From an uncultured Muribaculaceae bacterium (GTDB lineage Bacteria > Bacteroidota > Bacteroidia > Bacteroidales > Muribaculaceae): a stretch of DNA of 64,000 nt. Shown one piece after another: positions 1 to 9,063 of the stretch. Location of the stretch: contig CAKUJD010000007.1 of NCBI GenBank assembly GCA_934661195.1, forward strand, positions 1 to 64,000, given 5' to 3'. A model generated the notes under the pieces. It was not told the DNA's origin and did not search any database. It saw only the letters and a program-made list of their open reading frames with translations. The position numbers and the translations under genes are program-made. The stretch's first letter is position 1. Each line of letters starts with the position of its first letter.

Positions 1-3
1 AAC

Positions 4-76
4 GCGAAAATAGCTCAGTTGGTAGAGCGCGACCTTGCCAAGGTCGAGGTCGCGGGTCCGAGTCCCGTTTTTCGCT
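4..76 (+). tRNA. tRNA-Gly (GCC anticodon)
   Basis: The sequence folds as a full cloverleaf. A 7-bp acceptor stem joins GCGAAAA (4-10) to TTTTCGC (69-75). The anticodon arm has stem CGACC/GGTCG and loop TTGCCAA, giving anticodon GCC, which reads glycine codon GGC. The T-arm stem is GCGGG/CCCGT around loop TCCGAGT. No CCA is encoded. It lies 7 bp before a tRNA-Leu, so the two are probably co-transcribed. Confidence 0.95.
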
Positions 77-83
77 CTTTAAT

Positions 84-167
84 GTCCGGGTGGCGGAATT
101 GGTAGACGCGCTACTTTGAGGGGGTAGTGATCATTGGATTGTGTGAGTTCGAATCTCATCTCGGACA
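84..167 (+). tRNA. tRNA-Leu (GAG anticodon)
   Basis: This is a class II tRNA. The acceptor stem pairs GTCCGGG with CTCGGAC, the anticodon stem CTACT/GGTAG carries loop TTGAGGG (anticodon GAG), and a long variable arm precedes the T-loop GTTCGAATC. It follows tRNA-Gly directly, and a strong terminator hairpin comes 9 bp after it. Confidence 0.94.
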
Positions 168-175
168 CTTAGCTT

Positions 176-220
176 AAGAGCCGCTGATTAGCAATGCTAA
201 TCGGTGGCTCTTAATTTTTT
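176..220 (+). terminator. Rho-independent terminator of the tRNA pair
   Basis: AAGAGCC-type and GCTAATC-type arms form a long hairpin around a short AAT loop, followed by a T-run at 215-220. It ends the tRNA-Gly/tRNA-Leu transcript. Confidence 0.85.
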
Positions 221-327
221 CCATCCATTCACCAGCAAATATAATGCTACAATTGGCTGCTTAATAGCCGATTTGGCTGGCGGAGATGCGCCAAACAGTG
301 ACGAATACAGCAGGGACGTGAAAAAGT

Positions 328-617
328 ATCAATCCCAGAGGGATTTGATATGTGTAGGCAGGTATGCAGCGGAGGCACAGCCGACGCGAAATGCCTGCTA
401 ACCGTCCACCAGAGCCACGCATTCCAGAGGAATGCGACCACTGCACCTCGTAACTACCTCAACTCAATAATCAGAATATCAGCATGATCCGCCTGCTGTC
501 GCATTCCTCTGGAATGCATTTGCGTAGGCGCAACAAAGCAGGCATTTCGCTCGGACTTCGCTGTCGCTACGCCAGCGCTGCATACCTGCCTACACATATC
601 TTATCCCTGAGCGGGAT
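328..617. repeat. MITE-like composite inverted repeat
   Basis: Three blocks recur in inverted orientation and nested order. Positions 348-371 match the reverse complement of 576-599 perfectly over 24 bp. Positions 386-399 match 537-550, and 419-438 match 498-517. The outer flanks (about 331-347 and 600-617) are also related. The inner block is itself palindromic (GCATTCC AGA GGAATGC). The whole could fold into one long branched hairpin. It has no coding capacity, so a non-autonomous mobile element or structured REP pair is the best guess. Confidence 0.7.
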
Positions 618-919
618 AAAGTCGTCTTCAATTTTGTGGCAACAACGCAACGCTATACTTTTTCAGTGCCACCGGTATGCCATGTTCACCGCAATTATTT
701 ACTAATCAACCAATTAGAAGCAAACAATTACAGCCAATGTAGGTCGTTTGATGTGATTAAATAGCTTATTTTATGTATTTTAGCGTAATGTTGTCTTTTC
801 AAACTGAGGCATCAGCAATGCCGGCAATCATAGCTGCTTTGTGGTGTAGCAGCTACAGTTGTTGCATTTAGTCAATTAACTGAACATGCGTGTGAAACTC
901 AGTGAATGCTGATATAAGC

Positions 920-978
920 GGGCTAAAAGCCCAATGAACTTATAGCCCAGGGCAACTCCCTGGGTATCAACGCACAAC
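920..978. repeat. REP-like palindromes
   Basis: Three small hairpins follow one another: GGGCT-aaa-AGCCC near 920, TAGCCCAGGG-caact-CCCTGGGTA at about 942-965, and AACGCA-caactgca-TTGCGTT after it. Gene-flanking palindromes of this kind are common between genes in Bacteroidetes. Their function here is unknown. Confidence 0.6.
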
Positions 979-1144
979 TGCATTGCGTTCTGAAAGGACA
1001 AAAGCATTAGACCATCGGCACTGCCCAAGGCTTAGCGGCTGGAATGTGTATAGCCAATCTTTTCGCATCTTCTTCATTAAAAAACTTGTTTTTTTGTCTT
1101 TGTGTCGAACGGCGGTGCGAGTTGCGAGAGTGGGGGAATTTTGC

Positions 1145-1152
1145 TACTTTTG
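1145..1152 (+). promoter_or_regulatory. Probable promoter -7 box (TACTTTTG)
   Basis: TACTTTTG fits the Bacteroidetes TAnnTTTG element. A GTTG lies 20 bp upstream (1121-1124) in the -33 position. It precedes the peptidase start codon by about 50 bp. Confidence 0.5.
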
Positions 1153-1201
1153 CTTGCGGTTATGGGCGCAGGCCCTAATATGCAAGAAATCAGATATTGT
1201 T

Positions 1202-3400
1202 ATGACTATATTCAGCAAAAAAGCTATTATGGCGGCCGCTGTGTGCGGCACGGCTGCGCTAAGCGCGCAGGCCCTTGAGATGCAAGACTTTGTGCTGGCG
1301 CAAAGCCGCCCCTACACCATCGGCGAGGTGAGTCCGGCCAACGACGGCGGATATTATTACCAGCTGAGTGCCGACGGACAGAAAATAAGCAAATGCAGCT
1401 ACAAGAGCGATGCCGAGGTGGCTGTAGCCTTCGATGCCAAGGAGGCCCGCGGCGGCGAAAAGGTTGACTCGTGGGACGGCTTTGAAATGAGTGCCGACGA
1501 GAGCAAAATATTGCTTTGGACCAACACCGAGCCCATCTACAGGCACAGTTTCAGGGCCGACTACTATGTGTACGATGTGCGCCACCGCAAGCTCACCAAG
1601 CTCTCCGATGCCGGAGGCGAGGAGATAGCCACCATGAGTCCCGACGGCCGAATGGTGGCCTATGTGAAGGACAACAACATCTACATCAGCAAGCTAGACT
1701 ATGGCACGCAGGTGGCCGTGACCACCGACGGCAAAAAGAATGAGGTGATCAACGGTGTGCCCGACTGGGTGTATCAGGAGGAGTTTGGCATTCTGAACTC
1801 GCTCACGTGGTCGGCCGACAACATGACGCTGGCTTTCATCCGCTGGGACGAGAGCCAGGTGCCGATGTACTCGATGACCATTTATGGCGGCGACTGCAAT
1901 CCGCGCGACGAGTATGCGCTGTATCCCGGCAAGTACGACTACAAATACCCCGTGGCAGGCGAGAAAAACTCGGTGGTGAGCGTCATGGCCTATGATGTGG
2001 ACAACCGCACACTCAAAAAGATGCAGCTGCCCATGGCCGACGATGACTATGTGCCGCACATCGCCTTCAGTCCCGACCCCACCAAGCTGATGGTGAGCAA
2101 ACTCAACCGCACGCAAAACGACTTCAGCATATATGCCGTGAACCCGCGCAGCACAGTGAGCCGCGAGGTGTATAACGAGAAGTCGGCCACTTGGGTCGAC
2201 AGCGAACTGGCCAACCAGGTGCGCTACTACGACGGCTTCTTTGTGATTCCGAGCGACAAGTCGGGCAACACCCACCTGTATCAGTACAGCCTGAGCGGCG
2301 CGCTCATCAAGCAACTCACCAGCGGCAACTATAACGTGACCGACTTCTACGGCTACGACGCCGCGCGCAAGCAGTTCTACTTCCAGGCCACCAACGGCGA
2401 ACTCAACCGCGTGGTGGCAAGCGTCGACGCCAGCGGCCGCATGAGGCGCATAAGCCCCGACAGCGGCACCACGGCCGCAACTGCCTTCAGCCGCGACTAC
2501 AGCTACTGCATAAGCAACTACAGCGACGCCCGCACGCCCAACCAGTATGCCGTAACGGCCACTGCCACGGGCAAGCGCGTGCGCACTCTGCAGACCAATG
2601 CCGAGTATGCCGAGAAATACACGCGCGCCGATGTGCCCAAGCGTGAGTTCTTCACAATGACCACCGACGACGGTGTGAAGCTCAACGGCTATGTGGTGAA
2701 ACCCGTCGACTTTGACCCCAACAAGAAGTATCCCGTGATAATGTCGCAATACAGCGGCCCCGGATCGCAGCAGGTGCTCAACAAGTGGAAACTCGATTGG
2801 GAGGAATACTTCGCCTCGCAGGGCTACATAGTGGCCTGCGTCGACGGGCGCGGCACTGGTGGCCGCGGCAAGGCGTTTGAGTCGGTGGTGTATATGAACC
2901 TCGGCAAATACGAGACCATCGACCAGCTTGCGGCTGCGCGCTACATGGCCCAGCAGCCATATGTCGACAAAGACCGCATTGGCATTTGGGGCTGGAGCTA
3001 TGGCGGCTACGAGGCCCTGATGGCCATGTCGCAGCCTGGCAGCAAGTATGCTGCCGGTGTGGCCATTGCTCCAGTCACTTCGTGGCGGTTCTACGACACC
3101 ATATATGCCGAACGCTACATGCGCACTCCGCGCGAGAATGAGGCTGGCTACACTGCAAGTTCGCCGCTTGAGGCCGCTGCGCAGCAAAAGGGCAAGCTGA
3201 TGGTGATGTTTGGCAGCGCCGACGACAATGTGCACATCGTCAACGAAATGCAGTATGTGTCGCGCCTCACAAGCCTCAACAAGCTGGTGGACATGATGGT
3301 GTATCCCAACATGAACCACAGCATCAACGGCTGCGACGTGCGCCTGCCGCTCTACCGCCGCGTGCTCAAGTTCTTCGACGACAACCTCAAAAACAAATAA
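1202..3400 (+). CDS. Dipeptidyl peptidase IV (S9B family serine peptidase)
   Basis: This 732-aa exported protease is predicted to release X-Pro dipeptides from peptide N-termini, feeding asaccharolytic peptide use in the periplasm. I chose ATG 1202 over the more upstream in-frame ATG at 983 because it starts a typical signal peptide ending near ALSAQA. The N-terminal part is the DPP4 beta-propeller and carries the YQEEFG double-Glu motif that binds the substrate amino terminus. The C-terminal alpha/beta-hydrolase domain has the nucleophile in GWSYGG (Ser599), Asp674 in SADDNVH and His706 in MNHS, so the catalytic triad is intact. Length is normal for Bacteroidales DPP4. miaA begins 7 bp downstream, suggesting one transcript. 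Confidence 0.95.
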   Translation: MTIFSKKAIMAAAVCGTAALSAQALEMQDFVLAQSRPYTIGEVSPANDGGYYYQLSADGQKISKCSYKSDAEVAVAFDAKEARGGEKVDSWDGFEMSADESKILLWTNTEPIYRHSFRADYYVYDVRHRKLTKLSDAGGEEIATMSPDGRMVAYVKDNNIYISKLDYGTQVAVTTDGKKNEVINGVPDWVYQEEFGILNSLTWSADNMTLAFIRWDESQVPMYSMTIYGGDCNPRDEYALYPGKYDYKYPVAGEKNSVVSVMAYDVDNRTLKKMQLPMADDDYVPHIAFSPDPTKLMVSKLNRTQNDFSIYAVNPRSTVSREVYNEKSATWVDSELANQVRYYDGFFVIPSDKSGNTHLYQYSLSGALIKQLTSGNYNVTDFYGYDAARKQFYFQATNGELNRVVASVDASGRMRRISPDSGTTAATAFSRDYSYCISNYSDARTPNQYAVTATATGKRVRTLQTNAEYAEKYTRADVPKREFFTMTTDDGVKLNGYVVKPVDFDPNKKYPVIMSQYSGPGSQQVLNKWKLDWEEYFASQGYIVACVDGRGTGGRGKAFESVVYMNLGKYETIDQLAAARYMAQQPYVDKDRIGIWGWSYGGYEALMAMSQPGSKYAAGVAIAPVTSWRFYDTIYAERYMRTPRENEAGYTASSPLEAAAQQKGKLMVMFGSADDNVHIVNEMQYVSRLTSLNKLVDMMVYPNMNHSINGCDVRLPLYRRVLKFFDDNLKNK

Positions 3401-3407
3401 TCGGGCC

Positions 3408-4361
3408 ATGGCCAAGCACGACGATGAAATCCTGTATGTAATCACCGGCCCAACGGCCTCTGGCAAGACGGCACGCGCCGTGAGCCTGGCCCGCGCCATT
3501 GGTGGTGAGATCATCAGCGCCGACTCGCGCCAGCTCTACCGTGGCATGGACCTGGGCACGGGCAAAGACCTTGATGAGTATGGCGATGTGCCATACCACC
3601 TCATCGACATCTGCCCGGCCGGCTACCGCTACAATTTGTTTGAATATATGCGCGACTACGCCCAGGCCCTCGACGGCATCCGCGGCCGCGGCCATGCCGC
3701 TGTGGTGTGCGGAGGCACTGGGCTGTATGTGGAGAGCATTGTGAAAGGCATAGCCCTGCCCCCGGTGCCGGCCAACCCGCAGCTGCGCGCCAGCCTTGAG
3801 GGCAAGAGCCTTGGCGAGCTTGCGCAGATGCTGAGCCAATACAAGGCGCTGCACAACGTCACCGACGTTGACACCTGCAAGCGCGCCATCCGCGCCATCG
3901 AAATTTGCGACTACTATCACCGCAACCCGCAGCTGAAGCAGCTCACCGAGCCGCACCCGCTGCGCAACGCCCTGATTATTGGCGTCGACATCGACCGCGA
4001 CACGCGCCGCGAGCGCATCACGGCACGCCTAAAGGCCCGCCTCGATGCTGGCATGGCCGATGAAGTGCGGCGGCTCATCGACAGCGGTGTGGCGCCCGAC
4101 GACCTGATTTACTACGGTCTGGAATACAAGTGGATCACACGCTATGTGACGGGTGAAATCACTCGCCGTGAGATGTTCACGCACCTTGAGGCCGCCATCC
4201 ACCAGTTTGCCAAGCGGCAGATGACGTGGTTCCGCGGCATGGAGCGCCGCGGCTTCACCATCCACTGGCTGCCGTGGAATCTGCCCGAGGCCGAGTTCAA
4301 CGCCCGTGTGCTTCAGCTGGCGGCCGAGCTGCAACATAGCCTCGGATCGCAGCCGCAATAA
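3408..4361 (+). CDS. miaA: tRNA dimethylallyltransferase MiaA
   Basis: The 317-aa protein transfers a dimethylallyl group to A37 of tRNAs that read UNN codons, the first step toward ms2i6A. The P-loop GPTASGKT lies at the N-terminus, followed by the family motif ISADSRQLYRGMDLGTGK that binds substrate, and the C-terminal region contains FAKRQMTWFRG. Length is typical. It starts 7 bp after the peptidase gene, and a permease gene follows after 33 bp. The grouping looks like co-transcription without an obvious functional link. Confidence 0.96.
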   Translation: MAKHDDEILYVITGPTASGKTARAVSLARAIGGEIISADSRQLYRGMDLGTGKDLDEYGDVPYHLIDICPAGYRYNLFEYMRDYAQALDGIRGRGHAAVVCGGTGLYVESIVKGIALPPVPANPQLRASLEGKSLGELAQMLSQYKALHNVTDVDTCKRAIRAIEICDYYHRNPQLKQLTEPHPLRNALIIGVDIDRDTRRERITARLKARLDAGMADEVRRLIDSGVAPDDLIYYGLEYKWITRYVTGEITRREMFTHLEAAIHQFAKRQMTWFRGMERRGFTIHWLPWNLPEAEFNARVLQLAAELQHSLGSQPQ

Positions 4362-4394
4362 TTGAATAATGATTAAAGAGAAAAACAGATATCA

Positions 4395-5609
4395 ATGACT
4401 ACCGACCAATTGTCGCCGATGCGAAAGGGAATTGTGGGAGTGCAATTCCTGTTTGTGGCCTTCGGGGCCACAGTGCTTGTGCCGCTGCTTGTGGGGCTCG
4501 ACCCCGCCACGGCGCTGTTTTCTGCCGGACTGGGCACATACATCTTCCACCTTGTCACCCGCGGCCGCGTGCCCATATTCCTGGGCAGCAGTTTCGCCTT
4601 CATCGCTCCCATGATTGCCGCCAGCAAGCAGTGGGGCATGCCCGGCACGCTTGCCGGCCTGTGCGGCGTGGCGCTGGTCTACTTTGTGATGAGTGCGCTG
4701 GTCAAGTGGCAGGGCAAGCGGTTGCTCGACCGTCTGTTTCCGCCCGTGGTGATAGGCCCGGTGATAATCCTAATCGGTCTCACGCTCTCTGGCAGCGGTG
4801 TGGATATGGCCAAGACCAACTGGACTCTGGCCTTGGTTTCGCTTGCCACGGCCATTTGTGTTCTCACGTGGGGGCGCGGCCTCATCAAGCTGGTGCCGGT
4901 GGTGTGCGGCATTGTGGCGGGCTACGTGGTGGCATGCTGCATGGGCGTGGTCGACTTCGAGCCGGTGAGGCAGGCACCGTGGTTCGCGCTGCCGTCGTCC
5001 ATAGCTCACTTCCATCTGCCGCAGTTCTCATGGGCGCCGTTCCTCTACATGATTCCCGTGGCCATAGCCCCTGTGATTGAGCACATAGGCGATGTGTATG
5101 TGGTGAGCGCGGTGGCTGGCAAAGACTTTGCCAAGTCGCCAGGCTTGCACCGCACCATGCTGGGCGACGGTCTGGCTTGCCTTGCGGCCTCGTTCTTCGG
5201 CGGGCCGCCGGTCACCACCTACAGCGAGGTTACTGGCGCCATGTCGATCACCAAGGTCACCAGTCCGCAGGTGATACGCATTGCCGCCGCCACGGCCATA
5301 GTGTTTTCGGTGATAGGCAAGCTGTCGGCACTGCTGCAGTCAATTCCGCAGGCCGTGCTGGGCGGCATCATGCTGCTGCTGTTTGGCACCATAGCCAGCG
5401 TAGGCGTGCAAAACCTTGAGCAGCACAAGGTTGACCTCAACGACACCCGCAATGTGATAATTGTGTCGGTGACCCTCACCATGGGCATCGGCGGCGCGGT
5501 GATGCAGTTTGGCTCGTTCACCATGGCTGGAATCGGTTTGAGCGCCATAGTGGGCGTGATGCTCAACTTGGTGCTGCCCAAGACGAAGCCAGAATCGGAG
5601 GCGCAGTGA
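4395..5609 (+). CDS. Uracil/xanthine permease (NCS2 family, UraA-like)
   Basis: This 404-aa polytopic membrane protein resembles the NCS2 nucleobase-cation symporters. Hydrophobic segments run through most of the length. The start has GVQFLFVAFGATVLVPLLVG, and the family region PVIEHIGDVYVVS falls where UraA has its substrate-binding Glu. A conserved GGPPVTTYSEVTGAM block follows. It probably imports uracil by proton symport, but xanthine or another purine cannot be excluded from sequence alone. Confidence 0.9.
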   Translation: MTTDQLSPMRKGIVGVQFLFVAFGATVLVPLLVGLDPATALFSAGLGTYIFHLVTRGRVPIFLGSSFAFIAPMIAASKQWGMPGTLAGLCGVALVYFVMSALVKWQGKRLLDRLFPPVVIGPVIILIGLTLSGSGVDMAKTNWTLALVSLATAICVLTWGRGLIKLVPVVCGIVAGYVVACCMGVVDFEPVRQAPWFALPSSIAHFHLPQFSWAPFLYMIPVAIAPVIEHIGDVYVVSAVAGKDFAKSPGLHRTMLGDGLACLAASFFGGPPVTTYSEVTGAMSITKVTSPQVIRIAAATAIVFSVIGKLSALLQSIPQAVLGGIMLLLFGTIASVGVQNLEQHKVDLNDTRNVIIVSVTLTMGIGGAVMQFGSFTMAGIGLSAIVGVMLNLVLPKTKPESEAQ

Positions 5610-5660
5610 CACTTTTTCCCAAAAAAAACAGTAGTCTAATCAGTTAAAACACATAATATT

Positions 5661-5852
5661 ATGTTCAGTAGTATACTTATGATTGTAGCCACCGTTGCAG
5701 TGGTGTGGCTATGCATCGCCGTTGTAAAATTAGAAATCAGACTATTCCGATGGTTCTTCGGATACAAGGATGGTGAGAAAATGCCGTTTCTCATGAAGTT
5801 GCTGCTGTTTGACTGGCTGTTTGGCAGCCACAACAGCAGCGACTCCGACTGA
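5661..5852 (+). CDS. Small hypothetical membrane protein
   Basis: A 63-aa product with one strong N-terminal transmembrane segment (about residues 4-22), then a basic/aromatic stretch and a polar Ser/Asp tail. I do not recognise a family. It follows the permease gene by about 50 bp on the same strand and converges with the MATE gene, whose stop is 6 bp beyond its end. Composition and the clean hydrophobic-then-charged layout make it plausible, but no homology supports it here. Confidence 0.5.
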   Translation: MFSSILMIVATVAVVWLCIAVVKLEIRLFRWFFGYKDGEKMPFLMKLLLFDWLFGSHNSSDSD

Positions 5853-5858
5853 AATGCG

Positions 5859-7181
5859 TCAGCGCATGTGCCTCAGCGCTCCGCGCAGAATGGGCACGGT
5901 GAGCAGAAACGAGCACACATCGCACACCGCCGGGCATATCTCCACACCGTGCAGCCCCATGGCCACCGGCAGCAGCAGTATGGCCGGAATGAAAAACAGC
6001 CCCTGCCGGGCCGAAGCCAGCAGGTTGGCACGCCACGTCATGCCCACCGTCTGCAGCATCATGTTGGCATACATGAACAGGCCTATAAGCGGCAGCGTGG
6101 CCAGCTGCCAGCGCAGCGCAGTGGCGCCAACGGCCACCACCTGCGCATCGTTGCGGAAGGTGGCTATAATGCCGTGTGTAAAGCCGAAACCCAACACCGA
6201 GCACAGCACCAGAAACGACGTGCCCACTTTCACGCAAAACCACATTCCCTCTTTAACACGGCCATACAGTCCCGCCCCGTAGCAGAATCCGCACAGCGGC
6301 TGGTAGCCCTGCCCAAGGCCTATGATGGCGGCCATTATGAGCATGGTTATGCGGTTCACTATGCTCATGGCGGCAATGGCGGCGTCGCCATAGGCCGCAG
6401 CGGCCACGTTCATGAGTATGGTGGCCACGCTGCCAAGGCTCTGCCGCAGCAGCGACGGGGTGCCGCCCCCCAATATCTCCAAAATAAAAGCTTTGCTCGG
6501 CGTGAAGTTGCGCCAGTGCAGCCTCAGGTTGCCGCCGCGGTGCGTCATGGCCAGCAGCAGCGCGCAGCTGCCCACCTGCCCGGCCACGGTGGCGCAGGCG
6601 GCTCCGGCCACGCCCATTCCGGCCACGAATATCAGCAGAGGGTCGAGCACTATGTTGAGCACCGCTCCGGCCACCACGGCCAGCATGGCGTGGGCTGCGT
6701 TGCCCTGAAAGCGCAGCTGGTTGTTGAGCGTGAGCGAAGCCGTGCAAAACGGCGCCCCCAGCAGCACAATGCCCATGTAGCTTTCGGTGGACGGCAATAT
6801 GGTGGGTGTTGAGCCCAGCGCCACCGACAGCGGCGTGAGCAGCGCCAGCCCCGCGGCCATTATCACCACTCCCGTGCCAAACGACAGCACCACGCCGGTC
6901 ACGGCCATGCGTTCGGCCTGACGCTGGCGCCGCGCCCCAAGTTCGCGCGATATGAAGTTGCCCGACCCGTGGCCGTAGAAGAACCCTATGGCCTGGAGCA
7001 CAAACATCACCGAAAATACGATGCCCACGGCTGCTGTGGCCTGGGTGCTGATGTAGCCCACAAAGAATGTGTCGGCCAGGTTGTAGATGCTGGTCACAAG
7101 CATTGTGGCAATGGTGGACACCGACATTCGGGCCACCACCCGCGGCACCGGGGCCGTGGTTAGGAAGGTGTAGTTGCTCAT
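5859..7181 (-). CDS. MATE family multidrug/Na+ efflux transporter
   Basis: A 440-aa inner-membrane antiporter of the MATE family with about 12 hydrophobic segments. The N-terminal half contains SIYNLADTFFVGYIS and the second half contains GLGQGYQPLCGFCYGA, both typical of DinF/NorM-like proteins. It probably exports cationic compounds using a Na+ or H+ gradient. The in-frame reading extends upstream to 7247, but that extension is not hydrophobic and crosses a terminator hairpin, so the ATG at 7181 is preferred. An ATG two codons upstream (7187) is equally possible. Confidence 0.9.
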   Translation of the reverse strand: MSNYTFLTTAPVPRVVARMSVSTIATMLVTSIYNLADTFFVGYISTQATAAVGIVFSVMFVLQAIGFFYGHGSGNFISRELGARRQRQAERMAVTGVVLSFGTGVVIMAAGLALLTPLSVALGSTPTILPSTESYMGIVLLGAPFCTASLTLNNQLRFQGNAAHAMLAVVAGAVLNIVLDPLLIFVAGMGVAGAACATVAGQVGSCALLLAMTHRGGNLRLHWRNFTPSKAFILEILGGGTPSLLRQSLGSVATILMNVAAAAYGDAAIAAMSIVNRITMLIMAAIIGLGQGYQPLCGFCYGAGLYGRVKEGMWFCVKVGTSFLVLCSVLGFGFTHGIIATFRNDAQVVAVGATALRWQLATLPLIGLFMYANMMLQTVGMTWRANLLASARQGLFFIPAILLLPVAMGLHGVEICPAVCDVCSFLLTVPILRGALRHMR

Positions 7182-7212
7182 TTGCATATGTGCATTGCTG
7201 CTTGATGTGTGT

Positions 7213-7273
7213 GAAAAAAAACACTTGAGGCGCACGCCCACGGCCACTGTGCCGTGTCGCGTGCCCTCAAGTG
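7213..7273 (-). terminator. Terminator of the acyl-CoA dehydrogenase/ETF operon
   Basis: A very long hairpin has CACTTGAGG (7222-7230) pairing with CCTCAAGTG (7265-7273), and further inner pairing GCACGC/GCGTGC and ACGG/CCGT. On the minus strand it is followed by a run of T (7214-7221). It closes the operon read from 10997. Confidence 0.9.
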
Positions 7274-7338
7274 AATAATGTTGTTATGAATGCGCTTGGG
7301 GGCGTGCATTGAGCCCGCTCCAGGCGTGTGCGTCGGGT

Positions 7339-9045
7339 TTAGTCCTGCTTGTAGTTGGCGAAGTCGGCCGGCTGGAATTCGGCAATGAACTTGGCGTTGG
7401 CGGCAACCTGTGCCTCGCCATAGTTCACATACACGTGAGCCGACTTGCTGAACAGCTCAGGCTTGTTGGTTGCGTCGTAGATGAGCAGATAGCCCATGAT
7501 GATGTGTCCGGCCATCTCCACCAGACGGCGTGCCTGGAAGTTGACGTATTCGGTGTCGCCCACGGCCTTCACTGTGGCCACAGCCTGCTCGTAGGCCTCG
7601 ATCATCTTGTCGAGCTTGGCCTTGAGCGGCAGCATCTCGTCGCTGTAGGTGCCTGCGGCATACTCCTGCATCTGAGCCGAATATGTGCCGGTGGTCACGT
7701 GGCGTATTGCGGCCACCACCTGCAGCTGGGTTGTGCCCTCATAGATGCTGGTGATGCGTGCGTCGCGGTAGATGCGCTCGCAGGCGTAGTCGCGCATGAA
7801 GCCCGAGCCGCCGTGCACCTGCACGCAGTCGTAGGCGTTCTGGTTGGCAAACTCGCTGGTCATGCCCTTGGCCAGAGGCGTGAAGGCGTCGGCCAGACGG
7901 TTGTAGTGCTTGCGCTCGGCGCGCTCCTCGGGGGTGAGGGTGCGTTCGCGCGATATTGCGTCGTAGGTCTTGTACACATCCACAAAGCGCGTGCATTCAT
8001 ACAGAATGGTGCGCGAGGCGTCGAGCTTGGCCTTGATGTTGGCCACCAGCTCGGACACTGCCGGGAAGTTGATGATGGGCTGGCCAAACTGCTCGCGGCT
8101 GCGGGCATAGGCGTCGGCCTCGCGGTAGGCGCTTTCGCTCACACCCACCGACTGGGCTGCGATGCCCAGACGGGCACCGTTCATAAGGCTCATCACATAT
8201 TTAATGAGGCCCAGGCGGCGCGAGCCGCAAAGCTCGGCCTTGGCGTTTTTGAACACCAGCTCGCATGTGGGGCTGCCATGGATGCCCATCTTGTCCTCGA
8301 TGCGGCGCACCGTCACGCCGCCGTCGCGCTTGTCGAATATGAACATCGACAGGCCGCGGCCGTCGTGGCTGCCGGCCTCAGAGCGGGCCAGCACCAAGGC
8401 AATGTCGCCGTCGCCGTTGGTGATGAATCGCTTCACGCCGTTGAGGCGCCATGTGCCGTCTTCGGCCTCAGTGGCCTTGAGCATCACCGACTGCAGGTCG
8501 CTGCCGGCATCGGGCTCGGTGAGGTCCATGGCCATGGTCTCGCCTGCGCACACGCGGGGCAGGAAGCGCTGGCGCTGGTCCTCGGTTGCAAACTCGCATA
8601 TGGTCTCGGCGCAGTCCTGCAGACCCCAGATGTTAACAAAGCTGGCGTCGGCGCGGCTCACCAGGTCGGCAGCCATAATGTAGGGCACCAGCGAAAAGTT
8701 GAGGCCGCCATACTGGCGCGGCAGCGATATGCCCATGAGGCCGGCCTGCACCAGAGCCTTGAGGTTGGCCTCGGTGCCGCTTGCATAGCGCACTCGGCCG
8801 TTTTCGTGGTGCGGGCCTTCGAGGTCAACGTCTTTTGCGTTGGGGGCCACTATGTCGCCGCTAATCTCGCCTGCTATCTCAAGCACCTTCTCGTAGGAGT
8901 CCATTGCGTCCTCGAAGCTGAACGGGGCGTAGTCATACTTCTCGCACTCGGTGAAGTTGCGCTCGCGCAGTGTCACAATCTTCTTCATCAGCGGATGATT
9001 CAGATAATACTGGAGCGCCTTATTGTCGTTATAGAAATTTGCCAT
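7339..9045 (-). CDS. Acyl-CoA dehydrogenase family protein
   Basis: A 568-aa FAD enzyme that should oxidise an acyl-CoA to the enoyl-CoA and pass electrons to the ETF encoded just upstream in the same operon. Visible signatures are DLTEPDAGSD (FAD/substrate binding), GVKRFITNGD, the Arg-rich RSREQFGQPI helix and IYEGTTQLQ near the C-terminal third. The protein is longer than classic 380-aa dehydrogenases because of a C-terminal extension, as seen in the large Bacteroidales members. Chain-length preference is unknown. It starts 18 bp after etfA stops. Confidence 0.92.
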   Translation of the reverse strand: MANFYNDNKALQYYLNHPLMKKIVTLRERNFTECEKYDYAPFSFEDAMDSYEKVLEIAGEISGDIVAPNAKDVDLEGPHHENGRVRYASGTEANLKALVQAGLMGISLPRQYGGLNFSLVPYIMAADLVSRADASFVNIWGLQDCAETICEFATEDQRQRFLPRVCAGETMAMDLTEPDAGSDLQSVMLKATEAEDGTWRLNGVKRFITNGDGDIALVLARSEAGSHDGRGLSMFIFDKRDGGVTVRRIEDKMGIHGSPTCELVFKNAKAELCGSRRLGLIKYVMSLMNGARLGIAAQSVGVSESAYREADAYARSREQFGQPIINFPAVSELVANIKAKLDASRTILYECTRFVDVYKTYDAISRERTLTPEERAERKHYNRLADAFTPLAKGMTSEFANQNAYDCVQVHGGSGFMRDYACERIYRDARITSIYEGTTQLQVVAAIRHVTTGTYSAQMQEYAAGTYSDEMLPLKAKLDKMIEAYEQAVATVKAVGDTEYVNFQARRLVEMAGHIIMGYLLIYDATNKPELFSKSAHVYVNYGEAQVAANAKFIAEFQPADFANYKQD

Positions 9046-9063
9046 TGTTTGTGTTTGTGCTGA

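Larger units (their letters stand above)
221..1201. other. Long non-coding interval with repeat structures
   Basis: No credible gene is seen. The short open frames here have no family features and lie inside inverted repeats. The interval contains a three-part inverted-repeat element (about 328-617), an AT-rich spacer, REP-like hairpins (about 900-965) and the probable promoter of the dipeptidyl peptidase gene near 1145-1152. Each is listed separately. Confidence 0.7.

Noticed and set aside
204..705. Short open frames after the tRNAs
   Set aside because: They fall within the inverted-repeat element, have no start context or family features, and overlap each other on both strands.
1694..3514. 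A 606-codon open frame on the minus strand
   Set aside because: It is the GC-rich shadow of the dipeptidyl peptidase gene and shows only His/Val/Ala-rich low-complexity sequence with no family motif.
7309..9063. A 584-codon plus-strand open frame
   Set aside because: It is antisense to the acyl-CoA dehydrogenase gene, which has clear motifs. Composition is typical of an antisense frame.
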